Position numbers and translations under genes: made by a program. The notes below the pieces were generated by a model. The model had not been told where the DNA came from. It saw nothing but the letters and a program-made list of their open reading frames with translations, and made no database searches. A stretch of DNA of 64,000 nt from Cyrtodaria siliqua (Eukaryota > Mollusca > Bivalvia > Adapedonta > Hiatellidae): contig JAWPHD010005114.1 in NCBI GenBank assembly GCA_037043455.1, positions 106,482 through 170,481 of the forward strand, given 5' to 3'. Below are positions 35,870 to 47,612 of this stretch, one piece after another (within the stretch, counting starts at the first letter, position 1; every line of letters starts with the position of its first letter).

Positions 35870-36850
35870 GTGCAAACGGCTGATGGCTTACTGCTACCGC
35901 AAAAATCTAACACAAAAAAGGCATGACAGGGTTATGGTGCTTGTAACACAGATAATGAATGTGCATGCCAAGTTTCAAAGATTTCTGTCAATTTGTTTTT
36001 CGTATATGACCATACATTCAACATTTTAACCCACAATCTAAGAAAAAAAGGGGGATAATTCTGGTAAAATGCAAGAAAGAGTTATGGTACTTGTGACATG
36101 TGATTGTATAATAATGACGAACATGTGTACCAAGTTTCGAAGTTTTAAAACTATCGTTTTTTGGAATATGACTGTACATTAAACATTTAACCGAAAATCT
36201 AAGTAGAAAAAGGGGCATAATTCTGGTAAAATATGTAACAGAGCTAAGATGCTTGTCACGTGGCTGTGTAATGATGGTGAATATGTATGCCAAGTTTAAA
36301 AGCTTTTGGTCAAATGTTATTTGGAATATGACTGTTTTTTCAACATTTTAACTGAACAATTTAAGAAAACTAGAAGGGTGTTCCACCGAACTCTTGTGTC
36401 ACCTGCTGTGTGCTTATTTCAGCTTGGTTAGTTGCAGGTTAAAGTTTTATGAAAAGGGGCATAACTCAGCCAAATGAGTCAAAGTTATTGGACATGTGTA
36501 ACAACATTCCTTAGGTTTAGATGAAGATGTGTGTTTCACGAACATAAGTAAAATTCTTTTCAAATTATGACCAAGGTTAGGTTGCAGGTTAAAGTGACGG
36601 ACAACAGACAAAGTGATCAATCCCTAAGTGTCTGCCATGCTATGCAGACGACATAAAAAGGGTGATAATTCAGGTAAAATACATGACAGAGTAAATATTC
36701 TTGTCATATCAAGTTGTGTAATGATATCGAACATGTGTGCCAAGTTTCAAAGCTTTCAGACAATTCGCTTTTGAGAAATGCGGGAAAAACAAAAACTTTA
36801 ACAAAAACCTTTAACCAAAATGTTTAAATATGTAGATGGATGGACAGACA
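35870..36850. repeat. Tandem dispersed repeat (about 160-bp units) interrupted by another repeat
   Basis: Gataattctggtaaaatgca - tgtgccaagtttcaaagctt - gaatatgactgt recurs at about 35890, 36050, 36211 and 36660. The tail atggatggacagacagacag ends it. Positions 36371-36655 are a separate repeat, the inverted counterpart of 12310-12720. Confidence 0.65.
36371..36655 (-). repeat. Inverted copy of the 12310-12720 repeat, nested in the preceding array
   Basis: It reads ggtgttccaccgaactcttg ... ccctaagtgtctgccatgct, the complement of the family end agcatgacaggcacttagg. The 160-bp repeat unit resumes directly afterwards. Confidence 0.6.
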
Positions 36851-37095
36851 GACAGACGGACAAAAATCACCAAACCATAAACCTGGATTTGCTATACAAA
36901 CTAAGAGAGTATGCATATATATACACTTTTGAAACACTTCAACATTATTATTCTACTGACACACAAACAGACTGTATTAAATATAAAAGAAAATATAAAG
37001 TTATATAGTAAAATAAGCATTTATTAAAAAAAATTATGACATAACATGGTTTCTGTGGGTGAAATTAAGCCATGACTTTTTTATCGTAATACTTA

Positions 37096-37285
37096 TAGGT
37101 TATTAGATTTGTATTGGGATATATGCACGAGTTCTTTAGCGTATTAATATTGCGTGAATTTAGGAGCGCAATATTTATGCGCTAAAGAACAAGTGCACTG
37201 GGATATATGCATGAGTTCTTTAGCTTATTAATATTGCGCGACTTTAGGAGCCAATATAATATCCCAATATAAATCTACTAACCTT
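37096..37285. mobile_element. Palindromic MITE, about 190 bp
   Basis: Taggttattagatttgtatt-gggatat at the left is mirrored by atatcccaatataaatctac-taacct at the right. Inside, gttctttagcgtattaatat and gcgcaatatttatgcgctaa-agaac also pair. It has no coding content. 36851-37095 and 37286-38249 hold no gene. A 25-bp repeat (gtgatgtcataataccag) lies at 38015-38085. Confidence 0.7.
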
Positions 37286-38249
37286 TTTATTGCATACACA
37301 TTTTTAAGTTAAAACAATAAAACAGGTTGTAACATTCAATTTTCACCAAAAACATTCAGTTGAAACAAACATATTGCGGTTACATTGTGGGAATTTTCAC
37401 AATGAAATCAACATTGTTTACATCACGTGACATACTTTCTTTGACATGAACAGAAAAGTGCACCAATCACGAACGAGTATAAATTACACACCCAATATGA
37501 CTTTACGACACGTCAATATGAGAGAATATTGACGTTTCCTGTTACACTGAAAGTAAACGGAGCTTGTAAATGAACAAGCAATAAACTAGTGAGGCCCTAA
37601 TCTCTGTGTCTGTATATAGTAAAACATTTAGTCCCAATTGTTTGCATGGTGTATTGTACGATATGTTCAGACACCGCAACTATTTATCTTTATTTAAATC
37701 TTTATAGAATGCATGTCAGTAAAGTTAAACTTGGTGTAAAGTGTCGCATTCTTTGTAATGCGAACGAGTTACAGCCACGTAATGTAGCTGACGTCATGTA
37801 AACAACAAAACAACATCATGATTTCTCTTATGAATTAATTGCAAACATTAAAAACAGTCTATTAAATTATTTTAGAATTATTTTATTTTTAAAATTTTGT
37901 GATTCTTGGTTTCAAGAAACTCATTACTCAATGAGTGATACAAACAGTCTTAATCTGTTTCCCACAGCAATTAAAAGGCTCATTCAGTTCTGAGAACACA
38001 CCGAGTTGCATCATAATAGCATGAAGTGATGTCATAATACCAGGGTGTGATGTCATAATACCAGAAAGTGATGTCATGATAGAAACAACCAAATGAAAAT
38101 ATGAATGAAGCCTTCTGATTGGTTCAGCGATACAAATTGGACCAATGAAACCAGTTAATTTAAGCTCGTTACATTCTCAGAACACACTGAGGTTTTACTG
38201 GACATGGAGTAATAAGGTTCTTGAAACCCAGAAGCATAAAAATCTAATA

Positions 38250-38420
38250 ATTGAATTGAATTGGGTTTTAAGGTGCACCAACACACGAAAGGTTATATGG
38301 TGCCTAACAGGCATGAACATGCCAGGGTCATCCTCCATGTACATCGAGATAAAATATGGAAAATAGGCCTAGAACCTTCTCACCCTGAACTGCAGAGTTG
38401 CTGCAAATTCTATCGTAGAA
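38250..38420. repeat. SINE-like remnant with tail attgaattgaattgggtttt
   Basis: The tail phrase plus aaggtgcaccaacac parallels the family B SINE 3' end (ttgaattttatagttgcaccaac). No tRNA-like head is recognisable. The open frames at 38145-38476 cross it and are not credible. Confidence 0.45.
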
Positions 38421-39308
38421 ACTCTATTTCCGCTGGATTTAAAGAAAAACAATCTCGTCATAGGTATGCTATGTGATAAATAGAATCTTACATTCGTGTA
38501 TTATAGAGTTTAATAATTAAAACTCGTTAGAAAAAAGATAGGATCATTGTATCCAATTTGTTTATTAAATCAATAATATACAGTCATGAATGTAAGATCC
38601 TCGATGTAAGTGAAAAGTAAAGATTATCATTTATACATGTATTTTAAACTCTTAAAAACTGAAAGAAATTATTAGTTGTGTTTCTAAGTGTAGGCATCTG
38701 TTATATTTCTTTGCATCTCATTATAAAGCCTGTGTTACCGACACTGAAAAATGTCAATGAGGGAATTGAAGTTTTACAAATTGGAGAATGAATTACCAAA
38801 ATATCTTGAATGATACGATACCGTAATTTCCCCAATAGTAGCACCCGGGGGCTATACAAACTGCCAAGGGGCGCTCATATAAAATGTATACATGTAGAAT
38901 TGTTAGTTATCTTTTTTATATAAAAAATCGAAAATGTAATGAATTTTGAAGATTTCTTTTTAAATTATTATTACTTTTGAAAGGACGCTCCTAATACAGG
39001 AGGCGCTCTTATTATGTGAAATACGGTAAACACTTTCCTCAGGACTTACGGCAGTCACAGTACCTTTACCCTCATTGTTAAACATGAAACAGTGTTTATC
39101 ATCAAATTAAACAAATGATGTTGACACAACTCTAATTGACATTACTTTCCCTTGTTTGTCTGACATCGCCTAGGCACGCAGATTTAAGAGCCGAAAGGGC
39201 CTTCATTTTTCAACCAATCTTTACCAATCTTTAACAGATTAAATAGAAAACAAAGTAAAACATGTTACAAAACAACTCGCTAGTGGGAATTATTTCCCCG
39301 TATGAATT

Positions 39309-39546
39309 GAATTGTATGTTGTTTAACGGCTCATCAACACAGTATAGGTTATTTAGAGCCGCCCCAGAGAGAGGGGAAGGATACATAGGAATCCGGGAAC
39401 CTGCCTACTCTTTTTAACGAATAGATTCCTATGGTTCTTTAACGTGCTCGGAGGATAGACCGATACACGGGACCGCCCGGTTTACGTCCCCAGTCGACGG
39501 ACGAGGCTAAGGGAAAGTGTCTTGCCCAAGAACACACCGACAGAAC
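39309..39546 (-). mobile_element. SINE family A, 5'-truncated, with 15-bp target-site duplication
   Basis: The reverse-oriented body (tgttgtttaacggctcatca ... gtcttgcccaagaacacacc) lacks the tRNA head. The direct repeat ttccccgtatgaatt flanks it at 39294-39308 and 39547-39561. 38421-39293 shows no gene. Confidence 0.92.
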
Positions 39547-39574
39547 TTCCCCGTATGAATTCTAGTGTTAACTG

Positions 39575-39905
39575 AACTGACATTTTGACTGTTGGGACAG
39601 TGTATCAGTCGCTTAATGTTTGCAAAATGTGTTTAATGGCGAAGCGTTAGTGTATCCGTTAAACATGCTTTGCGTCCGTTAAATTAATGATATACATGTT
39701 CTGTCACAAAAGTCAACATTTCAACACTGGTTAACCAGTTTCTAATGCATGTCATTGCTTTTGACAGTTTTTCTGACAATTGCTTTCAAACAGAACTAAA
39801 TTACGTCGTGTTTAATGTCACATGACTGGATTTGTGACAGGTTATGCACTATTTAACAGTCCAAATTTTGAACGTCAACCAATCGGATTGCAGGATTATT
39901 GACAA
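39575..39905 (+). repeat. Diverged duplicate of 41300-42165, without insertions
   Basis: Ggttaaccagtttctaatgc, ttttgacagttttt, cacatgactggatttg, ctatttaacagt and cgtcaaccaatcggattgca match the same order at 41660-42150. The second copy has gained an oligo-A/T-rich insert and a SINE. 39906-41299 between them contains no supported gene. Confidence 0.7.
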
Positions 39906-41354
39906 GTGCTTTATGATATCACTGTCCCTCAGAAATCTATGATTCGAGCATTATATCACTTTTGCCGAGTTTAATTTATTCGATAATAAACTGGCGCAAT
40001 TGTGGAATTCTATTTATTCAATTTATCACGTAACTCAGACCTTTACATAGCATCACAAGTGTCTTAACTCTTAACCCGCTAAGCACGATTATAATAGCAT
40101 TTGTGTCCATTGTAAACCCAGATCAGTCTTGCATAAATGGAATGATCTATAAGAAAGAACAGTTCATATGTAGCGTGCTAAGGGTTAGTATATTTAAGTT
40201 ATGGATTTATTACACTCTCAGAAGCAATTTTATGTGACAATAATTATTATACAGTGATCATTTCACTGCTGGGATCGATTATTTGGAAATCCTACACGAG
40301 ATGGTATACGTGTGGTTCTTTTCATGAACGAGCACATATGTGTGATTGAAAAAACAAAGCATGCCTACCATCGGGTGAAGGATTTCCCTATAATCGAACC
40401 TAGCAGTTAAATCAAGTCAAATCTAAACGTCACATTGTCATTTTTGTGTTTGAAGTTTGTTATTAATATTTAGTGAATATGATTATTCTGTCACTGAGCA
40501 ATGATCCCAATCTTTCACCGACAGAAATGTAATACATTTTTGTATAATAAAATAAGTTTTTTTAAAGTATGTAAGTAAGTTTTTTTTATAACAAAAATCA
40601 TTTTAAGCATAACAAATATAGTGTTAGTGGACATCTAAATAAAATAACATATGCAGTGCCATGCAATATTATGAGTTATAATACTAGCCAACATGTTTAA
40701 CATAAAAACAATAATTAAACAACTGAATGTCACATTAAAATCTTGCCAAAAGCAAATCAGATATGGTTTTGACTTAAACTGGTTAAAATATACATGATAC
40801 AAATGTATACACCAACTAGTTTAATTAAAACATTATTTTGTACAGCATTTTGTCACGTTTGAGGATGTAACTCATTAAGTAGCTATCCCGTCAACAGCAG
40901 CCCAATTTTACAACATTTGTAGAACGTAACTAAACCTACTGACGACGAGGTATATATAGAACTTACATATTTTGAGAATCCAAACTTTCTAGACACAATA
41001 TAAATGGTTTTAACCAGCCAGGCCAAAGCCCAAAACTGAAGCTTCGAATTAAGAGTTACCAACTCATAATTCATTTTACGCATACCTATTAATCACGTGT
41101 ATTTCAAGAACACGTGAATGTATACTTTTAATTGGCAAGTATACGTTATTATATGACCTAAACAGCCAGATAGAGTTTTGATAAACAGGTTTGTAGTTTA
41201 ATTTTGCCATAATTTGGCAGGTTAGTTTCTTTAAGATTCGTTTTGAATAAAATGTGAGATGTCAAGTTGTTTTAGTAGATAAATATGTTTTTTTGACTTT
41301 TGCGACAATATATATCAGCCGTTTAATGGTTTCAAATTTTTAGTGGTGACTCGT

Positions 41355-41620
41355 TACTGTTAAGGCCAAAAAAAAAAAAAAGTGTGTTTCCTATTGCATG
41401 CTCTAAAAAAATAGGGTAGGTCGGTAGACATTTTCTTTCTTTTTTTCCTTTTTTTTTTTTACTTTTATCTCATAAAGATTGTTCAGAAATTATTTTTTTT
41501 TTACTTTTTTTTTTATAAATTTTTAATTATTTTTTTTATAAAAAGTTTTAGGGTCGGCCCCTTAAATATAGGGTCGGTCGGGCCACCAGAAACACAGGTA
41601 TTTTTCTTTTGCCTAAACAC
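41355..41620 (+). repeat. Repeat family C with poly-A/T and 'ggtaggtcggtag' core
   Basis: Gtgtttcctattgcatgctc-taaaaaaatagggtaggtcggtag resembles segments at 50338-50395 and 50690-50745. It interrupts the duplicated segment at 41300-42165. Confidence 0.65.
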
Positions 41621-41737
41621 AATTTGCGACCATTGAAAGACTGATATACTGCTGTAAAATTTCAATATTGGTTAACCCGTTTCTATAACATTTTAGTGTT
41701 TTTGACAGTTTTACTCATGAATGCTTCGAAATAAAAC

Positions 41738-42046
41738 GTGGCGCAGTAGGTAGCGCGGCGGATTTGTAACCGGAGGCCCCGGGTTCAATCCTCCGTGGTG
41801 CCACTGAGTTCCGTCGGTGTGTTCTTGGGCACACTTTCCCTTAGCCTCGTCCGTCGGATGGGGACGTAAACCGGGCGGTCCCGTGTATCGATCTATCCAC
41901 CGAGCACGTTAAAGAACCATAGGAATCTATTCGATAATAAGAGTAGGACAGGTTCCCGGATTCCTATGTATCCTCCCCCTCTCTCTGGGGCGGCTCTAAA
42001 TAACCTATACTGTGTTGATGAGCCGTTAAACAACATTCAATTCAAT
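41738..42046 (+). mobile_element. SINE family A, near full length
   Basis: Gtggcgcagtaggtagcgcg (A box) and gggttcaatcc (B box) head the element, and aacaacattcaattcaat ends it. The direct repeat ataaaac flanks it (41731-41737, 42047-42053). The homologous site at about 39795 is empty. Confidence 0.88.
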
Positions 42047-42189
42047 ATAAAACTAAATGACGTCACTTTTCGACGGTTAGTGCTACATGACTGGACTTGC
42101 ACTATTTAATAGTAGCAAATATGTTTACGTCAACCAATCGGATTCCAGGATTTCTGTTAAGAGTATTCATGTGACGTCCCATTGGTCTC

Positions 42190-42720
42190 ATATTGGAGGT
42201 GATTCTGTTCACCTTTCTGATTCTGTGAGGTCATGTATCATAGTGGACATCATTCTGTTCACCTTTGTGACCCTGTGATGTCATGTAAGTATTAGAGTGG
42301 ACATCATTATGTTCACCTTTGTGACCCTGTGATGTCATGTCAGTATCAGAGTGGACATCATTATGTTCACCTTTGTGACCCTGTGATGTCATGTATCAGA
42401 GTGGACATCATTCTGTTCACCTTTTTGACCATGTGATGTCATGTATCAGAGTGGACATCATTATGTTCACCTTTGTGACCTGTGATGTCATGTATCAGAG
42501 TGGACATCATTATGTTCACCTTTGTGACCCTGTTAAGTCATGTAAGTATCAGAGTGGACATCATTATGTTCACCTTTGTGACCCTGCGATGTCATGTATC
42601 AGAGTGGATATCATTATGTTCACCTTTGTGACCCTGTGATGTCATGTATCAGAGTGGACATCATTCTGTTCACCTTTGTGACCATGTGATGTCATGTAAG
42701 TATCAGAGTGGACATCATTC
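42190..42720. repeat. About 50-54-bp minisatellite overlapping the zinc-finger C-terminus
   Basis: Gtatcagagtggacatcatt-atgttcacctttgtgaccct-gtgatgtcat recurs about ten times (gtggacatcatt at about 42242, 42297, 42350, 42401, 42451, 42500, 42554, 42605, 42654, 42708). Some units carry four extra bases (taag). The minus-strand gene that starts at 44174 reads into it and stops at 42642. Confidence 0.92.
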
Positions 42721-44174
42721 GGAGCACACAGCTGATCATACATTGTCCCACTGGTCTCAGTTTTTACATCAATCTTATCACTCTCAAGACTGTTAAGCAG
42801 TGTTTTATTTTCTTCAGTGTCTGAGTCAATCACGACATTTAAAATACCCTGTTCAGTACCATTAGCATTGGTATGGGTAGCCATGTGCGTGGCTAGATTC
42901 TGTTTTTCTTTGTACTCCTTGTTACAGATGTTTTCTCCAGTGTGTATACGCAAGTGTGCCTTGAGGTTCCTCATTTGTGCGAAAGACTTGTCGCAAAACT
43001 TGCAAGTAAAAGGACAGTCACCTGTGTGTCTTAATTTGTGTTTTGCAAGATCCCCAGATGCTGAGAAAGCTTTGTTACAGATATTGCATATGAATGGCTT
43101 TTCACCAGTATGGGATCGGATGTGCCTTTTTAGTGTAGAATTATCTGCGAATCTCCTGTCGCAAAGTTCACACTTGAAAGGCTTTTCACCAGTGTGTGTA
43201 CGCAGATGTCGTTTTAGTGATGAATGACCGACAAGCCCCATGCTGCAATATTCACATGTAAATGGCCTCGCTCCAGTATGAATGTTCATATGTGTTCTCA
43301 GATTGCAGGCTGCTGTAAATCCCTTATCACAAATTTCACATATGAATGGCTTCTCCACAATTAAATTACCCAATGTTGCAAACTCTGGCATTTGAAGAGG
43401 AATTTCTTCCTTACCATCCTGAAGGTCTATCAGTTCTTTATCTCCATTGCTCAGTATGCCGAATTTGAATGGTGACTCTTTTGCATGGCTTCGTATGTGA
43501 CTGGTTAGGGCAGCTTTTTGCGTAAAACCCCTCTCACAAAAATCACATTGGAAAGGCTTTTCTTCAACATGTGTATAAGAATGAGTTTTAAGATTAGAAG
43601 CAGACCGAAATCCTTTGCCGCATGTTTGGCAAACAAATGGGGACTCTCCTGTATGTAACAGCATGTGCCTTTGGAGAACATGACGCCAAGCAAATCCTTT
43701 ATCGCAAACCTGACATTTGAAGATATTTTCCCTTGTATGAGAAGTCATGTGAGACTTCAGACGGGCAGCAGAGACAAATCCAGTATCACAAACGTCACAT
43801 AGATATGGCTTCTCCCCAGTGTGCAATTTAGTATGGATTCTAAGTGTGTCCGCGGTTATATAACCCTTACCACATATTGAACATTTAAAGCGCTTCTCAC
43901 CCGTGTGAACGTGCATATGGGTTCTTAAGTAACACGGTTTCATGAAACCTTTGTCGCAAACTGGACATTGGACAGGCCTTACTCCAGTGTGTAGGTAGAC
44001 ATGGGTCTTGCAATTCGCTTTTGTTGAGAAGCTCTTGGAGCATATCTCACATTTGAAAGGCTTCTCTGCCATATGTACCTGGTTAGGATTGTTCAACGGA
44101 GGTGACTGAGTTGCTGCGCACTCAGAAATGTTGTTTATGTTTACCTTTTTTGTAAATTGTGTGTTAATTTCCAT
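42642..44174 (-). CDS. C2H2 zinc-finger protein, 12 intact fingers, 510 residues
   Basis: The single-exon frame starts at an ATG two codons after an in-frame TAG. Seven fingers span residues 40-230, the first FKCEICSKSFSTKANCKTH. A finger-less linker (231-276) holds only a relic-like PFKFGI. Five fingers follow at 278-411. A thirteenth (416-434, ENICNKEYKEKQNLATH) has lost its first cysteine. TGEKP-type linkers join many fingers, indicating sequence-specific DNA binding in the nucleus. No KRAB, BTB, ZAD or other effector domain is visible. The tail has VVIDSDTEE, like a SUMO-interacting motif, and VKTE, a possible SUMO acceptor. The final about 25 residues (NDVHSDTYMTSHGHKGEQ...) come from the minisatellite. 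Targets cannot be inferred, and orthology to a named gene is not claimed. Confidence 0.92.
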   Translation of the reverse strand: MEINTQFTKKVNINNISECAATQSPPLNNPNQVHMAEKPFKCEICSKSFSTKANCKTHVYLHTGVRPVQCPVCDKGFMKPCYLRTHMHVHTGEKRFKCSICGKGYITADTLRIHTKLHTGEKPYLCDVCDTGFVSAARLKSHMTSHTRENIFKCQVCDKGFAWRHVLQRHMLLHTGESPFVCQTCGKGFRSASNLKTHSYTHVEEKPFQCDFCERGFTQKAALTSHIRSHAKESPFKFGILSNGDKELIDLQDGKEEIPLQMPEFATLGNLIVEKPFICEICDKGFTAACNLRTHMNIHTGARPFTCEYCSMGLVGHSSLKRHLRTHTGEKPFKCELCDRRFADNSTLKRHIRSHTGEKPFICNICNKAFSASGDLAKHKLRHTGDCPFTCKFCDKSFAQMRNLKAHLRIHTGENICNKEYKEKQNLATHMATHTNANGTEQGILNVVIDSDTEENKTLLNSLESDKIDVKTETSGTMYDQLCAPNDVHSDTYMTSHGHKGEQNDVHSDT

Positions 44175-44604
44175 AGACTATGAATAATTATTTGTATCAC
44201 ACGTGTGTTAAGTTCCCTCGAGTCTGTAAACTGTTAATTGTCATGGATTTTCATTTCCGATGACTGCTTTAACTATTTTGTTTGTCTTGTGTTTCAGCTT
44301 TGGTGTTTCAATGGTCAAACCGATCTAGACGACTTCAAATGATGATACTAGGCTTGACAACATCACTTAATACTGAGCCTCCTGAAATGACTTCTTCTTG
44401 GCAGCTGGAAGCATAAACACATGAGCTGATAGGTATAAAAGATTTAATTGTCTGTCCCAATTTCAATGATACAAATATAAATGCTTTACACGTAGTTTTT
44501 TACATGTAAATATTAAGATCTTACTTAGTTGACGCTTTAGAAGATGTCAACAAATCTTCGCTTTCTTTTCTACCAAGGCATGTTTGTTTACCCCTAGCTA
44601 TTAT

Positions 44605-44765
44605 TGTTTTATATATATATATATATATATAGCTATTACAGCATTATATTCTGACTAAGACTGAACCTACCAGGCCATCCTTATATATAGCTATTATAGC
44701 ATTATATTCTGTACCTACCAGGCCATCCTTATATATAGCTATTACAGCATTATATTCTTAAAAAT
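44605..44765. repeat. (AT)n followed by a three-copy tandem repeat of about 60-70 bp
   Basis: Tatatatagctattacagca-ttatattct - acctaccaggccatcctta recurs at about 44625, 44683 and 44733. 44175-44604 is probably 5' flank of the zinc-finger gene; nothing else is recognised. Confidence 0.8.
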
Positions 44766-44922
44766 GTGTTGGTTTGTTGTACTCCGTCTTACTCACTAAA
44801 AAGGTCGCTACCCAAGGCAACATTTTTTTTTTAATTTATAAGATTATTACATTTTTAAGGATCGCATTGCAAATCGCACGAAGGCTTTCTTATTATTATT
44901 TTTATAAATCATCTACTATTAC

Positions 44923-44979
44923 GACCTGTTTTAATGTTATGTTTTTAGTTTAAAATGGAAAGCAACATTAAAACAGGTC
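44923..44979. repeat. Hairpin with 16-bp perfect arms
   Basis: Gacctgttttaatgtt (44923-44938) and aacattaaaacaggtc (44964-44979) are exact complements separated by 25 bases. 44980-46590 holds no gene or element I can support. Confidence 0.7.
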
Positions 44980-46597
44980 ATATGTATAATACAGATTGGA
45001 CACTGTCTTGTAAAATGCTTTCACCACTTCCAGAGGACTCGATAAAAAAGAAGAAAAAAGGACCTACCTACCTACCCACTTAAAACATCTTGGGTTGGAG
45101 CACAGTAAAGCAAACATTTTAAGGATGGCCCCATACAGTTACATCATGTATGAGTCTCTCCTTTTATAAAGAAGGTTGAGTATGCACAACGCCTCAAGGT
45201 CACATTTTGCAGCGAAGTTTCTGAGGACATATAACGCAATGCCTGCCTAAACACTCACTGCAGTTCAATATAATAAACCTTTATTACAATACGGCCATGC
45301 ATAAAACTCACCAAAGATAAGAATATCTAGCTGATTTAGAATTATATTTTTTTGTAAAGACTACCAATTTTTAATTATTTTCTTGAATCCAGTGTTTCTT
45401 CTTCTCTTCCGTTTAGTATGTCTGGTTCTAGTTTTGATGCAACTGAATTGGATTATCGCACAAGGAAAAATAAGACCGATAATGTTTGTGTTCATTTTGT
45501 ACCGGCGGTCGCTTTGTAACGTCAGAATAGGCTTTTAGATCTTCACTACATTACTATAGTAAAGTGCTCAAGCCTCAACCGCGATCTCTTTGAAAAGCTC
45601 TACTTGTTAGGGGTCAGTTTCCGTCCAAGCCCAGTTTCCGTCATTCTCATTTAAAAACTGCTTTTACACGGCAAATTAATTGTGCGATGTTACTTACTGA
45701 CTTACTTGTTTAGCATTGAAGATTGGAAACAGAAGAAAAAAACAAAAAGGAAATAAGCGGTACAAAAACGAAAGGGATTTCTCCGAAAATTGTGTTTAAT
45801 TCCTTATATGGCGTTGGGGATGCACACGCAAACTGCCATATAATAAATTATTTAAAAAAATAACACTTGTCACATTTTTATCACAATTCAGCAGACGTAG
45901 TTAAAACATACCATGGTAATATATTTTAACCAAAGAGAAGCAACTCGTACAACTTATTATTTTATCTTTTTAGATAGCTTTATTTACTGCTGTTATAAAT
46001 ATACTTCATGTTATATATAGTCGGTTCAAAAGCTCGTTAATAGCGTATGTTGTATTGTTGTATGTCTTGCCGACTCAAAATAAAGTTTATCCTATCATAT
46101 CCTATCCTATACTATCTGTTTGATTTACACAGAGTTATTCATAGTTATACTGTAGTGTAAATTGTCATCGCCGAACATATTACACTGACGTTACCACGCT
46201 CATTGTTCTAAAGATTGAAGTGAATCATGGAAAACGCAAACATACACTTTTTACAATGAAATTGTTGAACAGACTTGCAAACCTGTTTTTAATTCATAAA
46301 ATCTTACTGTATAATGACCTAATTGAGCTGATGGGATCATTGTCGTATCGGGTACGTTAGAAAGGTACAATATTGTTTATAATTAACTATTGTGCTAATG
46401 TTCTTAAAAACATATTTAGGCTGCCATAGTTAGTAATAAAATACAAAACGCATTTTCGTAAAACCGGAAGTTGTAAATCATCAAACCCCGCGCAAAAAAA
46501 GTAAACAAATATGTAGCTTGTCATTCAAGAAGAGTAGGTCAAATATTTAGACCATCTGCATTCCTTGAAGGTGGCGGCAACTGCTAGCGACTTTTAA

Positions 46598-47612
46598 AGG
46601 GACACACGGCAATCTTTATTTTTTAAAAACTTACGGCGTCCCGCTAGTTTTTCTGTTTAACTTGCATTTGTTTAATCATTAATATTAATTATAAGAACAG
46701 TATTAACAATTTGTTTTTGCATATTATTATTTTTTGATATTATTGCACCAATAATATATTAAAATTTATAGTATAATAAGACGAAACAGTGAATACTTAA
46801 AATTTTATTTATTTAAATGTAACCCATGGTAACCAGGGAAAAACTAAAAATGATATTGAATGTATAAATTGAGACACTAATTTTAACACTTCCACCTGCT
46901 ATCTTCACTGCGTGAACGTCGCTGTGTGGGCACTGATGTTTGTGTAGGAGTCGTCTTGCTAGCCCTATACGCCATTGCCGCTCTATTCATGTGGAGTGGT
47001 ATTACAAAACTCTTAGGTCAGCCGATAAGAGTTTAGTAGCTTGAGTGTCATTTGACCGAGAGTGAGGATGTCTCCTGCGTCCCGTCACAGCACCTGAGGC
47101 TACCTTGAACTCTTGACGTCAGAAGTTCGCAGGCCGGAACTGAGATCAACCCCACCCAGTAGAAGTAGCAGTATGTAGGCAGTAATAGGGATCGACGCAG
47201 CAGCCTATATTTGACTGAAGACCGAAGAGGGGAAGATGTACCGACCATCCTATGGTGTGTGCGGTGCAGGGGTCATACCGTGATGGGTGTGGCCCCGAAC
47301 TTGGCTACCTAAACTGCACCAGCCCAGTAGTTTGTTAACTCAACCACCTAGAGGATGTCGTCCAGACCCCCCACCTCACCGAAAACCACAGAGCGGTAGC
47401 GACAACCACCAACATACGATCAACAAAACCGACAACACAGCAGCACCAGATCAGCCAACATACCCAACGCAGATCATAGTCCAGATTCTATTGTACCCAT
47501 CTCTTCAAGTTACGTGAGCTATCTTGAACTTGTCGTGTTTGTTGGTGTAGGGACTATAAACCTCAGAACTACACACACACATTCATACACTTCAAGATTG
47601 CCGTGCGTCCCT
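46598..47612. mobile_element. TTAA-flanked inverted-repeat element, 1.0 kb
   Basis: TTAA|agggacacacggcaatctt at the left and aagattgccgtgcgtccct|TTAA at the right are inverted copies bounded by the same TTAA. The interior encodes no transposase. The small frames at 47048-47248 and 47287-47517 have no recognisable features. Part of 46620-46850 resembles 14140-14345 inverted. Confidence 0.85.

Noticed and set aside
42817..43227. Plus-strand 136-codon frame
   Set aside because: It is antisense to conserved zinc-finger codons, a common shadow of C2H2 repeats.
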